A stretch of 64,000 bases of DNA from Amycolatopsis deserti. Lineage in GTDB: Bacteria > Actinomycetota > Actinomycetes > Mycobacteriales > Pseudonocardiaceae. The translations under genes and the position numbers were made by a program. The DNA lies in the NCBI RefSeq assembly GCF_014653945.1, contig NZ_BNAU01000002.1:987914-1051913 (forward strand), given 5' to 3'. A model generated the notes under the pieces. The model was not told the origin of the DNA, made no database searches, and saw only the letters and a list, made by a program, of their open reading frames with translations. Shown piece by piece: positions 48,368 to 57,180 of the stretch. How positions within the stretch are numbered: position 1 is the stretch's first letter; each line of letters begins with the position of its first letter.

Positions 48368-51300
48368 TCACACCGCCTGATCGATCGCGGCCTCGTAGAA
48401 GGCGTCCGCGAGCGCCATGATGACTGCGCTGATCCCGGGACCGTCGCTGAAGAAGTAGTCGGCCATGGTGTTGTGGGCTTCCTGGTTCTCGACGACTGCC
48501 TCGGTGACCGCGACTTGGAAGTCCTGCGACTCCATGAACTGCTTTTTCGAGTTCACCTTGGTCTGGTTGACCAGCTCCGGATAGGCGAGCAGTCGCTGAA
48601 CCAGCCCCTGCACGAACTCCCGGATCTGCGACTGGGTGAACGACTCGGCGCCGAAGAGGTCGTTCATCTTGTCGATGACCACCTGGAGAGCGACGTACTT
48701 CGGCTCCTTCCGTGCCCCGGTGCCCGCCGCGCTGATTCCCTTCAGCTCGCCGCCACCGGTCAGCGAGATGTCGACCGCGGTTCTCTTGCTGTGTTTGACA
48801 CCGACCAGAACCACGTCGGAGAGGTCGACTTCCGCCGACCACGATGAATCTGCGATGACCTTGTCCAAAAGCCGCAGGAAGATCGACAGCATCTCCATGT
48901 ACGGGTCGCCGTAATCGACGATCTGGCTCATGAAGTCGTAGAGCCGGACGTAAGTGGAGACGTCCTTGCGGAACAGGTCGAGGGTGTTGAGGGTGACCTT
49001 GTCGTCGGCTTCGATCGCTTTCGCGTAGCGGCGGGCGAACTCGTTCTTGGCCGGGCTGATCGCAGCAGAGAGCGCGTTGTTGCCTTTCCGGGTGACCCAC
49101 AGCTCAGCGACCTCGCGCACCTGCTCCGGGGTGTAAATCCCGGCCTGAGCGAGCTTCATCGCGAGGTGGACGACGACGTACGGGTCGGTCTCGGTCTCCA
49201 GCCTGGCATTGGTGTAGTAGGGCTCGAACGCAGCCCGAATGTCCTCGGGCTTGTTCACGAAGTCGATGACGAACGTCTTGCGCTTCTGCTCCCCGCCCGC
49301 CGTGCGATGGGTGCGGTTGAGCCGGGAGAGTGTCTGCACTGCCGTGACCCCGGAGAGCTTCTTGTCCACGTACATCGCCGAGAGCAGCGGTTGGTCGAAC
49401 CCCGTCTGGTACTTGTTGGCGACCAACATGATCTTGTACGTTGCGCCCTTGAAGGCGGCGGCCAAGTCAGAGCCGGCGCCGGGGTTCAAGTTGGCCTCGT
49501 TGAACTCGTCGTCCTTGCTCGGCTGGGGTCCCCAGTCCGAAGCCCACTCCTCGTCGTCCGCCATCGTTACCGACCCGGAGAAGGCGACCAGGGTGCGGTA
49601 GTTGTACGAGTCGTCCTTCGCGGCCCGCTTCGTGATGTAGGCGTCGATCGCCTTCTTGTACTTCACCGCGGCCTTGCGCGAGTCGGTCACGACCATCGCC
49701 TTCGCCTTGCCCTCCAGCAGGTGGGCGACGTTCACGTGGAAATGCTCGACGATGATCTGCACCTTCTGACTGATGTTGGTGGGGTGCAGCTTCACCCACC
49801 GCATCAGCCCTTTCCGCGCTGCGGCCTCCTCCACCACGACCTCGCCGTCGCCGCTCTCCACCTGACCGGCGATCTTCAGCGCGGTGTCGTAGGACTGGTA
49901 GCCCTTGAGCACGTCGAGGATGTAGCCCTCCTCGATCGCCTGCCGCATCGAGTAGAGGTGGAACTCGACCGGCTTGCCGTCAGGACCCTTGCGACCGAAG
50001 AGTTCCAAGGTCTTGTTCTTCGGCGTCGCGGTGAACGCGAAGTAGGAGATGTTCTCTGACTCGGCCCGCTCGGTCATCTCCGCGGCCAGTATCGACTCGA
50101 CGTCGACGGAGCCGCCTTCCTCGATCTCCTGGACCTCTTCCGCGGTCAGCACGGCCTTGAGTTTGGAGGAGATCTGCCCGGACTGCGAAGAGTGCGCCTC
50201 GTCCGCGATCACCGCGAACCGCTTCCCCTTTAGCCCCTTGTCGGCCCGGATCTCATCGAGCGCGAACGGAAAGGTCTGCACCGTCACTGCGATGATCAAT
50301 TCACCGTTTTTCAACGCGGTCGCGAGCAACCCGGACTTCGACTTCGCCCCTGCCTTGCGGACGTCCTCCGGGCTGATCGTGGCGACGATCTTCCCCGACC
50401 CGTCGATCTGCCGGATCGCCTCCTGGAGCTGCCCGTCGAGGACGGTACGGTCCACGACCACGATCACCGAGTCGAAGACCTTCTCGTCGTTCACGTGCAG
50501 CCGCGCCAGCCGGTGTGCGGTCCAGGCGATGGTGTTGGTCTTCCCCGACCCTGCGGAGTGCTCGATCAGGTAGCGCTGCCCCACCCCCTCCTCGCGAACC
50601 GCGTCCACGATGTTCGTCACGGCCTCCCATTGGTGGAACCGCGGGAAGAGCATGGTCGTACGCCGCACCGAGGTGCCGGTGGTGACATCCCACTCCTCCT
50701 TGGTCTCCACGATCATCAGCCGGCCGATGATGTTGAGCCAGGTGTGCTTCTCCCAGACCCGCTCCCACAGGTACGCCGTCGCAGACCGTCCGCCTTCACC
50801 TGGTGGGTTTCCCGCACCCCCGTCATGGCCCATGTTGAACGGCAGGAAGTGGGTCTTCTCGCCTTCAAGTCGGGTGGTCATCGCGGCCAAGTCGTTGGAG
50901 ACCGCGAAGTGCACCAGCGCCCGGTGCCCGAACGACAGCAGCGGCTCCGGCCGCCCGTTGGTCATCGGGTGCCGGTTCTTGCGATACTGGTTGATCGCCT
51001 CATCCAACGACTGGGTGAAGTCGGTCTTCAACTCCACGGTGGCGACCGGGAGCCCGTTGATGAAAAACACCAGGTCGATGCTGCGATGGTCGGCGGTGGA
51101 GAAATGCACCTGCCGCATCACCCGCACCCGCATCGCCGCGTACTGCTCGTTGGTGGTCGCGTTCAGGCTGGTCTCGGGGCGGAACTGCGCCATCTTCAAC
51201 CGACCACCGCCGATATACTGCACCCCGTTGCGCAGGATGTTCAGCATCCCGCCGCCGTGTTCGAGAGGTTTGTCGAGCGCCGTGGTCAGCACGTCGAGAA

Positions 51301-51499
51301 ACTTCGCCTCCGACCCAGCCGCCTTCAAGGCCTTTTTATACGGCGTCGACTGGGTCTCTTCCAGCCAGGCGAACAGGTCCTCGGGAAACAGGGCGCGCTC
51401 ACGGTCGTAGCCGGTGTCGTTCGCCGAGTACAGCCAGCCATGCTCGGCCAGGTACTCGCAGATCTCGGTTTCGAAGACGATCTCGTTGTGATCGGCCAT
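48368..51499 (-). CDS. hsdR: Type I restriction enzyme, R subunit (HsdR)
   Basis: 1043 residues. N-terminal PD-(D/E)xK nuclease with IDLVFFINGLPVATVELK (near 140-157), then an SF2 translocase: Walker A HSAGSGKTNT (near 313-322), VVVDRTVLDGQLQ, DEAHSSQSG (near 431), AFTATPKNKT and later YQTGFDQPLL and QTLSRLNRTH motifs, and a C-terminal helical part that docks on the methylase. It cuts DNA after ATP-driven translocation when HsdM/S find an unmethylated site. ATG 51499 (AAGAGG eight bases before) is preferred over GTG 51502. Appears intact, last of the hsd operon. Confidence 0.93.
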   Translation of the reverse strand: MADHNEIVFETEICEYLAEHGWLYSANDTGYDRERALFPEDLFAWLEETQSTPYKKALKAAGSEAKFLDVLTTALDKPLEHGGGMLNILRNGVQYIGGGRLKMAQFRPETSLNATTNEQYAAMRVRVMRQVHFSTADHRSIDLVFFINGLPVATVELKTDFTQSLDEAINQYRKNRHPMTNGRPEPLLSFGHRALVHFAVSNDLAAMTTRLEGEKTHFLPFNMGHDGGAGNPPGEGGRSATAYLWERVWEKHTWLNIIGRLMIVETKEEWDVTTGTSVRRTTMLFPRFHQWEAVTNIVDAVREEGVGQRYLIEHSAGSGKTNTIAWTAHRLARLHVNDEKVFDSVIVVVDRTVLDGQLQEAIRQIDGSGKIVATISPEDVRKAGAKSKSGLLATALKNGELIIAVTVQTFPFALDEIRADKGLKGKRFAVIADEAHSSQSGQISSKLKAVLTAEEVQEIEEGGSVDVESILAAEMTERAESENISYFAFTATPKNKTLELFGRKGPDGKPVEFHLYSMRQAIEEGYILDVLKGYQSYDTALKIAGQVESGDGEVVVEEAAARKGLMRWVKLHPTNISQKVQIIVEHFHVNVAHLLEGKAKAMVVTDSRKAAVKYKKAIDAYITKRAAKDDSYNYRTLVAFSGSVTMADDEEWASDWGPQPSKDDEFNEANLNPGAGSDLAAAFKGATYKIMLVANKYQTGFDQPLLSAMYVDKKLSGVTAVQTLSRLNRTHRTAGGEQKRKTFVIDFVNKPEDIRAAFEPYYTNARLETETDPYVVVHLAMKLAQAGIYTPEQVREVAELWVTRKGNNALSAAISPAKNEFARRYAKAIEADDKVTLNTLDLFRKDVSTYVRLYDFMSQIVDYGDPYMEMLSIFLRLLDKVIADSSWSAEVDLSDVVLVGVKHSKRTAVDISLTGGGELKGISAAGTGARKEPKYVALQVVIDKMNDLFGAESFTQSQIREFVQGLVQRLLAYPELVNQTKVNSKKQFMESQDFQVAVTEAVVENQEAHNTMADYFFSDGPGISAVIMALADAFYEAAIDQAV

Positions 51500-52635
51500 C
51501 ACGCCGCCTCTTGCACGTCGATCTGACCAGTTACGGCTGCGGTGATCAACGACCCTCGGCGCTCACGGGCGAGCTCGATGAACCGCTCGGTCTCTGCGAT
51601 CAGTGTGTCGATCTTCACGGTCTGCTCATCAAGGTGCTGGGCAATCCGGCGCTGTTCCTCGACTGGAGGCAGCGTCAAGGGCAACCGACCAAACGTCGAC
51701 CAGTTGCGAAAGTCAACGCTTCGCTCTCGTACATTCGGTGCCTGAGTAGCGAGGAATCCGCTGCGCCCGAGGTAGCGAAGGAGTTGAGCAACATAGGGCA
51801 AGTGGTCACCAGCGACCGCTTCGCAGACGTGATACACGGGCGTCGCGTTTCCATGGCTGTCCGAGATTCCGACGGCACCGGCGAATCCGTCGAGCGCGTG
51901 GAACACGAGGTCGCCGGGACGGATCTCCTGATACCCATGTTCGGTATTAGAAAATGTGTAGCCGTCCTCCCGGCGATTGCTTCTGAGGGTCACAACGCCG
52001 TCCCGGAAGGCAGTGACAACACCAAGGCCCGGCACGGCAGGGCGGGAGAGCGGCCGAAGCACCCGCTTGACCGTTGTGTGGCGAGCGACGATTGGCGCGC
52101 CCAGAAGCTCATCGGCTTCAGCTTCGCGTCGTTCGCGAAGCATCTCGATCAGGCGCTGCTGCTCCTCGATGAGTGTGTCGATGCGGGTGGTCTCTCGGTC
52201 GAGGTAGTCGGCGATGGCACGTTGCTGTGACGGGGCGAGGACAGGGAGTTCAAGCCCACCGACGATGGACGTGCTCACAGCCGCGAACGTCGAACCTGTC
52301 GCCAGAACCTCGAGTTCAGGACGCGAGTGCAGCAGCCACCACTTGACGTAGCCCGGCACAGCTCCGCACGGACGGATCGCGCAAAGCCCGCGGCCGATCC
52401 CGTACGCACGATCTGCCACATTGACCGCACCGACAGGGGCCCGTACTGAAAGTAGGATATCGCCTGGTTCACACTGCTTCGGAGGAACGGAGCACTCGTA
52501 CCGTGGAGTCGGATGCGTCGGACCGAACTCGGCATTCCCCTGGAGGAACGGTTGACCATCCCCCAGAAGATTGACGTCTTCAGACGAGGGCGACTGCCCA
52601 GCGATAAGGTCCGCGACGTACTTGAGCGGTGTCAC
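51499..52635 (-). CDS. hsdS: Type I restriction enzyme, specificity subunit (HsdS)
   Basis: 378 residues in the two-target-domain layout: TRD1 (1-145), a conserved helix LDRETTRIDTLIEEQQRLIE, TRD2 (190-325) and the second helix LDEQTVKIDTLIAETERFIE. Each TRD reads one half of a bipartite recognition site and the helices set the spacing. The two helices are similar, as usual. Neither half-site can be predicted without homologues. GTG 52635 overlaps the hsdM stop, and the stop overlaps the hsdR start. No recombinase or spare hsdS lies nearby, so no phase variation is indicated. Confidence 0.93.
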   Translation of the reverse strand: MTPLKYVADLIAGQSPSSEDVNLLGDGQPFLQGNAEFGPTHPTPRYECSVPPKQCEPGDILLSVRAPVGAVNVADRAYGIGRGLCAIRPCGAVPGYVKWWLLHSRPELEVLATGSTFAAVSTSIVGGLELPVLAPSQQRAIADYLDRETTRIDTLIEEQQRLIEMLRERREAEADELLGAPIVARHTTVKRVLRPLSRPAVPGLGVVTAFRDGVVTLRSNRREDGYTFSNTEHGYQEIRPGDLVFHALDGFAGAVGISDSHGNATPVYHVCEAVAGDHLPYVAQLLRYLGRSGFLATQAPNVRERSVDFRNWSTFGRLPLTLPPVEEQRRIAQHLDEQTVKIDTLIAETERFIELARERRGSLITAAVTGQIDVQEAA

Positions 52636-54377
52636 CGTTCAACCTCCCGTAGCAAGTCGAGGATCTTGGCGACCTGCTTTTCCAGGTCGGCGTCGATCTC
52701 GGCGAGGGGGCGGGGTGGGACGTACTTGTAGAACTGGCGGGTGAAGGGGATCTCGTAACCGGTCTTGACCTTGGCCCAGTCGATCCAGGCGTCAGGCACG
52801 TGTGGCTTCACCTCGGCGTCGAAGTACGCCTGGATGACCTCGGCCTTGCCGGCCGCGCCCTCGTTCGAGCCGCCGTAGGTGAACGGCACGTTCTCGGTGT
52901 CGCGCTTCTTCGTGTCCGGTTTGGGTTTGCCTTTGCGGTCCACGACCGGCTTGCCGTTCTCGTCCAACAGCGGCCGCTCGACGGTGATGGTCCAGTAGCC
53001 GAACTCGTCGATGCGCAGCACCTTGGAGAAGTCCGGGTCCGCATCTTCGAAGTCGGCGTACAACTTCAGGATCTTGGCGCGGTCGGTGTCGCTGATCTCG
53101 CGGCCCTTGGAGCCGAGGTTCTTGCGCATCTTGGTCCAGAACGACGAACCGTCGATGAGCTGCACCTTGCCCTTGCGGTCGGGGTGCTTGGTGTTGTCGA
53201 GAATCCAGATATAGGTCGCGATTCCAGTGTTGAAGAACATGTTCGACGGGAGCGCCACAATCGCATCAACCAGGTCGTTCTCCAGCAGCCACTTCCGAAT
53301 GTTGGAGGGACCGGACTCGGCAGCCCCGTTGAACAGGGGCGAGCCGTTCATGACGATCCCGGCCCGGCCGCCGCCGTCCTCCGGCGCCCGCATCTTGTGG
53401 GCCAAGTGGAGCAGGAAGAGCATCTGCCCATCCGATGTCGATGGAAGACCAGGAGCGAACCGGCCGTAGGGGCCCGCTTCGTCACGCTCCTTCGTGACTG
53501 CCTTGGCGTACTGCTTCCAGTCGACGCCGTACGGCGGATTGGACATGCAGAAGTCGAACTGGCGGCCCTTGAACGCGTCATCGGTCAGCGTGTTGCCAAA
53601 GGCGATGTTGGTCGCGTCGTGGCCCTTGGCCAGCAGATCAGACTTGCAGATCGCGTACGACTGCGGGTTGTACTCCTGGCCGTACAGGCTCAGCCTCGCG
53701 TCAGGGTTGTGGGTGAGCAGGTGCTCCTCAGCCAGAGCGAGCATGCCACCAGTGCCCGCGGTGGGGTCGTACAGGGTGCGGACGATGTTGGCCTCAGTCA
53801 GGACGGCGTCCCTCTCTGCGAAGAGCAGGTCGACCAGCAGCCGGATCGCGTCCCGCGGAGTGTAGTGGTCACCGGAGGTCTCGTTGGCGGCCTCGTTGAA
53901 CTTGCGGATGATGTACTCGAACGCGTCGCCCATGTCGGCGTTGGACACGACGTCCGGATGCAGGTCGACGGCCTTGAAGGACGTAACGACCTCGCGCAGG
54001 AGCCCCGCCTTCTCCAAGGTGAGAATTTCCTTCTTGAAGTCGAAGTACTCGAAGACGTCGACATCGGGCGAGAACCGGTCGATGTAGTCGGCCAAGTTGT
54101 CCGCCAGCCCGTCGGCATCGGCCAGCAGGTTGGCGAAGGAGTAGTTCGACGTGTTGTAGAACGGCCGACCGGTCGCCTTCTTTACCTCGATCCTGAGCCG
54201 GTTCGGATTGTCGTACTCCGCCGCCAACTTCCGCACCGTCTCCCGGTCAGGCTCGAGGATGCAGTCGAGGCGGCGCAGGATCGTGAGCGGCAGAATCACG
54301 TTGCCGTACTGGTTGGGGCGGTAGGGGCCCCGAAGCTGGTCGGCGATCGACCAGATGAAACTACCCAGCGTGCTCAC
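52632..54377 (-). CDS. hsdM: Type I restriction enzyme, modification subunit (HsdM, N6-adenine methylase)
   Basis: 581 residues: helical N-terminal domain (FIWSIADQLRGPYRPNQYGN), SAM motif DPTAGTGGML (near 202) and catalytic NPPYGVDWK (near 279), the N6-adenine motif. C-terminal part contacts HsdS. It methylates one adenine on each strand of the site. GTG 54377 follows AAGGAG; first gene of the M-S-R operon. The promoter should lie in 54378-54500, but no convincing boxes were found. Confidence 0.93.
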   Translation of the reverse strand: MSTLGSFIWSIADQLRGPYRPNQYGNVILPLTILRRLDCILEPDRETVRKLAAEYDNPNRLRIEVKKATGRPFYNTSNYSFANLLADADGLADNLADYIDRFSPDVDVFEYFDFKKEILTLEKAGLLREVVTSFKAVDLHPDVVSNADMGDAFEYIIRKFNEAANETSGDHYTPRDAIRLLVDLLFAERDAVLTEANIVRTLYDPTAGTGGMLALAEEHLLTHNPDARLSLYGQEYNPQSYAICKSDLLAKGHDATNIAFGNTLTDDAFKGRQFDFCMSNPPYGVDWKQYAKAVTKERDEAGPYGRFAPGLPSTSDGQMLFLLHLAHKMRAPEDGGGRAGIVMNGSPLFNGAAESGPSNIRKWLLENDLVDAIVALPSNMFFNTGIATYIWILDNTKHPDRKGKVQLIDGSSFWTKMRKNLGSKGREISDTDRAKILKLYADFEDADPDFSKVLRIDEFGYWTITVERPLLDENGKPVVDRKGKPKPDTKKRDTENVPFTYGGSNEGAAGKAEVIQAYFDAEVKPHVPDAWIDWAKVKTGYEIPFTRQFYKYVPPRPLAEIDADLEKQVAKILDLLREVER

Positions 54378-55073
54378 AACGCTCCTTACGAGGCTATCTC
54401 AAGATGAAGGTTGGACGGTCGGCGCGAGCCCGTACAAGCCCGTCCGAACGGACAGCGCAAGACTGCGGCAGCCTGCGTCACAAGAGCATCATTGTGCATC
54501 ACCGCACCTTAAGTACCACGATGCCGCCAGTCGCAGGATGAGGACCTTCGGCACGTCTTCAAGCCGCCGTGGCGGGCGGCGGCGCGGGCCGAACTGGGCC
54601 GCTCCGATCCGCACTGCCGCGCTCAACGCCGTCGGCTGGCGCGTGTAGGTCAGGGGAAGGCACAGAGGCGCGGGGCAATCCGGGCAGGCGGTTGCCGGGA
54701 GGCGCCACCTTTCCGTGATCGTCGATGGTCAAAGCCGGGACGGGCGCCGTCAGCTTTGCTTCACGCCAACAACGCCTGCAGTGGTCGGCTCGTGCACGCA
54801 CAGTCACGTCCCGTACTTCGGCTGTGCGGCGTGATCGGTTACAGGGTTGACGGCGCCCGTCCCGGCTATGGGCGGCGTTGGATCGCGGAAAGGAGACAGG
54901 CGGTTGGCTCGCACCCACCTTGAACAGCGTCTATACGCGCACCCGCCGCCCGGTCGCTGACATCCAATTGTGACATCAACGAGCGCGAACCAGCCCGAAC
55001 AGCCGTGGCGAAACGCGGGCCGACAGCAGCAGCCCACACCGCGAAACGCCAGGTCGCCGCTACTCGACATGTA
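54378..55073. other. Right end of the island: no clear gene
   Basis: About 700 bases between hsdM and the right attachment repeat. Frames here are short and without good starts. A minus-strand stretch (54860-54660, VRARADHCRRCWREAKLTA) has a CxxC pair and more natural composition, and might be debris of a mobile-element gene. Frames crossing the repeat copy (such as PGWTRTSNPSVNS) are tRNA sequence translated in reverse, not protein. Confidence 0.5.
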
Positions 55074-55117
55074 GCTGTTAACCGAAGGGTTGCTGGTTCG
55101 AGTCCAGCCGGGGGAGC
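55074..55117 (+). repeat. Island attachment repeat, right (tRNA-Asn 3' fragment)
   Basis: Identical 44-base copy of the tRNA-Asn 3' part; the 5' half of a tRNA is missing, so it is not a gene. The seven bases TGTAGCT before and overlapping the copy also occur in the tRNA 5' half, which may be chance or a trace of a former full copy. Confidence 0.92.
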
Positions 55118-55122
55118 TCCCA

Positions 55123-55151
55123 CCCCAGGTCAACGACCTGGGGTTTTTTTT
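55123..55151 (+). terminator. Rho-independent terminator beyond the island
   Basis: CCCCAGGT (55123-55130) pairs with ACCTGGGG (55136-55143) followed by eight T. This is probably the original tRNA-Asn terminator, displaced by the insertion. Confidence 0.88.
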
Positions 55152-55210
55152 CTTGGCCAACGAAAGAGGAGCACGCCACCGGGTGTGACGTGCCCCGTGC
55201 CGAGAAAAGA

Positions 55211-55867
55211 TCACACGCTCCGCAGCACCGAGACCACCGCTCCCAGGATCACCGCCCGGTCGCCGTCGATCACCTCGTACGCCGGGTTGCGGGGCTCCAG
55301 GTACACGTGGCCGTTTCGGCGGCGGTAGACCTTCACCGTGGCCTCTTCGTCGATCATCGCCGCGACGATCTGGCCCGAGTGGGCCTCCGACTGCTGGCGC
55401 ACCACCACGATGTCGCCGTCGCAGATCGCTGCGTCGATCATCGAGTCTCCGCGCACCCGCAGGCCGAACACCGTGCCGCGGCCGGTCAGCTCCCTCGGCA
55501 GGGTCAGCGTGTCGTCCAGCTGCTCGATCGCCGAGATGGGCGTGCCGGCCGCGATGTCACCCACCACGGGCACCGGCACCGAATCACCCGAATCTGCCGG
55601 CGACGACGAACCGGACAGGAACGCCCGCACGTCGATCGGCCGGGACATCGTCGCGCTGCGGCGCAGGAAACCCTTCTCCTCCAACGCCGCCAGGTGCTTC
55701 GACACCGACGACGACGACCGCAGCCCGACCGCCTCCCCGATCTCCCGCGTGTTCGGCGCGTACCCGTACCGGTTCACCCAATCGCGGATCGCGACCAGGA
55801 TCCGCTGCTGCCGCTCGGGCAGTGACGCCACGTCCAGGTGCTCGAAAAGATCGTCGTAGGAGGCCAC
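55211..55867 (-). CDS. lexA: LexA-family SOS repressor
   Basis: 218 residues: winged HTH (LPERQQRILVAIRDWVNRYG, TREIGEAVGLRSSSSVSKHL) and the S24 self-cleavage domain with cleavage pair Ala107-Gly108 in GDIAAGTP, Ser142 in RGDSMIDAA and Lys179 in ATVKVY. Most actinomycete LexA proteins are longer with a different N-terminus, so this may be a second LexA-like repressor rather than the main one. No GAAC-N4-GTTC SOS box was seen upstream. GTG 55867. It lies next to the island but outside its repeat. Confidence 0.88.
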   Translation of the reverse strand: MASYDDLFEHLDVASLPERQQRILVAIRDWVNRYGYAPNTREIGEAVGLRSSSSVSKHLAALEEKGFLRRSATMSRPIDVRAFLSGSSSPADSGDSVPVPVVGDIAAGTPISAIEQLDDTLTLPRELTGRGTVFGLRVRGDSMIDAAICDGDIVVVRQQSEAHSGQIVAAMIDEEATVKVYRRRNGHVYLEPRNPAYEVIDGDRAVILGAVVSVLRSV

Positions 55868-55884
55868 CCGCGGATGTTAGACGC

Positions 55885-56640
55885 TCACACCCGCGCCACC
55901 GCGAACACCCGCCGGAACGGGAACCACGTCGTCCCGTCTGCCCGCGGCGGGTACGCCTCGCTCAGCAGCGGCGCCAGCTCCGCCCGGAACCGCTGCCACT
56001 CCCCGTCGTCCAGCGCCGCCCGCACCGGCCGCAGCGCCGTCCCGGTGATCCACTCCAGCACCGGGTCCGGCCCGCTCAGCCGCTGGACGTACGTCGTCTC
56101 CCAGGCGTCCACCGTGCAGCCCGCGTCGGCGAACAAGTCCGCGTACTCCACCGGCGAGTCGACCGTCTCCACGCCCCGCAGCCCGCCCAGCCGCGCGGAC
56201 CACTCCGGCCGGGACGCCACCTCACGCACCAACGCGTGCGACGGCGAGTCCATATTGCCCGGCACCTGCATCGCGAACCAGGCGCCCGACGGCAGCTCCC
56301 CCACCCAGCGCCGCAGCAAAGCGCGGTGCTCCGGCACCCACTGCAACACCGCGTTGGTGACCACCACGTCCGTGTCCGGCGATGGCGACCACTCGCGCAC
56401 GTCGGCCACCCGCGCGTCGAGCCCCGCGGCGCGCGCCGCGTCGACCATTTCGGGCGAACTGTCCAGCGCCTCGAGCTTCGCCTCGGGCCAGCGTGCGGCC
56501 AGCGACAGCGTCAGGTTCCCGGGCCCGCAGCCGAGGTCGACGACCCGCCGCGGATCAGCCGCGCCGACCCGGCCGATCAGGTCGTAGAACGGACGTCCCC
56601 GCAGGTCGGCGTAGTCGAGGTACTTCTCCGGATCCCACAC
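55885..56640 (-). CDS. tam: Trans-aconitate 2-methyltransferase-like enzyme
   Basis: 251 residues, class I SAM methyltransferase with the Tam layout: [20 protein letters not shown] at the start, SAM motif [46 protein letters not shown] and [13 protein letters not shown]. Tam methylates trans-aconitate, which otherwise inhibits aconitase. GTG 56640; the stop is 17 bases from the lexA start on the same strand. The substrate is by homology only. Confidence 0.85.
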   Translation of the reverse strand: MWDPEKYLDYADLRGRPFYDLIGRVGAADPRRVVDLGCGPGNLTLSLAARWPEAKLEALDSSPEMVDAARAAGLDARVADVREWSPSPDTDVVVTNAVLQWVPEHRALLRRWVGELPSGAWFAMQVPGNMDSPSHALVREVASRPEWSARLGGLRGVETVDSPVEYADLFADAGCTVDAWETTYVQRLSGPDPVLEWITGTALRPVRAALDDGEWQRFRAELAPLLSEAYPPRADGTTWFPFRRVFAVARV

Positions 56641-56655
56641 AGTACGAGCGTACTG

Positions 56656-57177
56656 CTAAGCCTGGGGCGGTGCCAGCTTCTCCGCGGCCTCGCGCGCGAT
56701 CGCGGCGACGACCTCCAGGTCCACCCCGGGATCCGGCCGCGCCTGCAGCACGACGCCGTCCCGCCCGGGCAGCTTCCGCTGCACGAACCACACGCCACCG
56801 CTGGTCAGCTCCGCCCGGTGCCGGCCCCGGATCGAGCCGTCCACGCGCTGGCGCACCAGCCACGGCACCTTGCCCGGCCGCGGCAGCTCGAACCGCACCG
56901 GCTCGCGGTCCCGCAGCACCACCGCCGCTCCCGCCGTGCCGGTCTCCTCGGCCTCGGTGACCGTCAGCGTCCCGTCACCCCAGGTCGCCTTGCTGATCAG
57001 GTGCCACCCGATCCGGCGAGCCTCCGCGCCTTCCGGGATCCACAACCCCAGCTCGGTCACCACGAGGTGCCCGCCGCCGCGCACCGGCGCCGACCCGACC
57101 GCGTTCTCCGACTCCACCAGCCGGCCGGGGAAATCCTCCGGCAGGGGGTCGCCGATCAGCCGTCGCAGCCACCGCAC
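56656..57177 (-). CDS. Conserved hypothetical protein beside dnaG
   Basis: 173 residues, beta-rich, no signal or membrane helix. Opening MRWLRRLIGDPLPEDFPGRL with HLVVTELGLWIP, then RIGWHLISKATWGDGTLTVT, and a C-terminal GRHRAELTSGGVWFVQRKLP. I recognise the pattern as an actinomycete conserved protein often next to dnaG, but it has no assigned function; it could be a PH-like domain. It starts three bases after the dnaG stop, so they are probably co-transcribed. Confidence 0.7.
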   Translation of the reverse strand: MRWLRRLIGDPLPEDFPGRLVESENAVGSAPVRGGGHLVVTELGLWIPEGAEARRIGWHLISKATWGDGTLTVTEAEETGTAGAAVVLRDREPVRFELPRPGKVPWLVRQRVDGSIRGRHRAELTSGGVWFVQRKLPGRDGVVLQARPDPGVDLEVVAAIAREAAEKLAPPQA

Positions 57178-57180
57178 GCG

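Noticed and set aside
51499-52635. Phase-variable hsdS
   Set aside because: No inverted repeats, second hsdS fragment or recombinase gene nearby.
48124-55073. An intact integrase or excisionase inside the island
   Set aside because: Only the integrase tail was found at the left end; no recombinase signature in the remaining frames.
54804-55214. Minus-strand frame with GGSSPGWTRTSNPSVNS
   Set aside because: This is the tRNA-Asn 3' fragment read in reverse; such peptides are known false proteins from tRNA genes.
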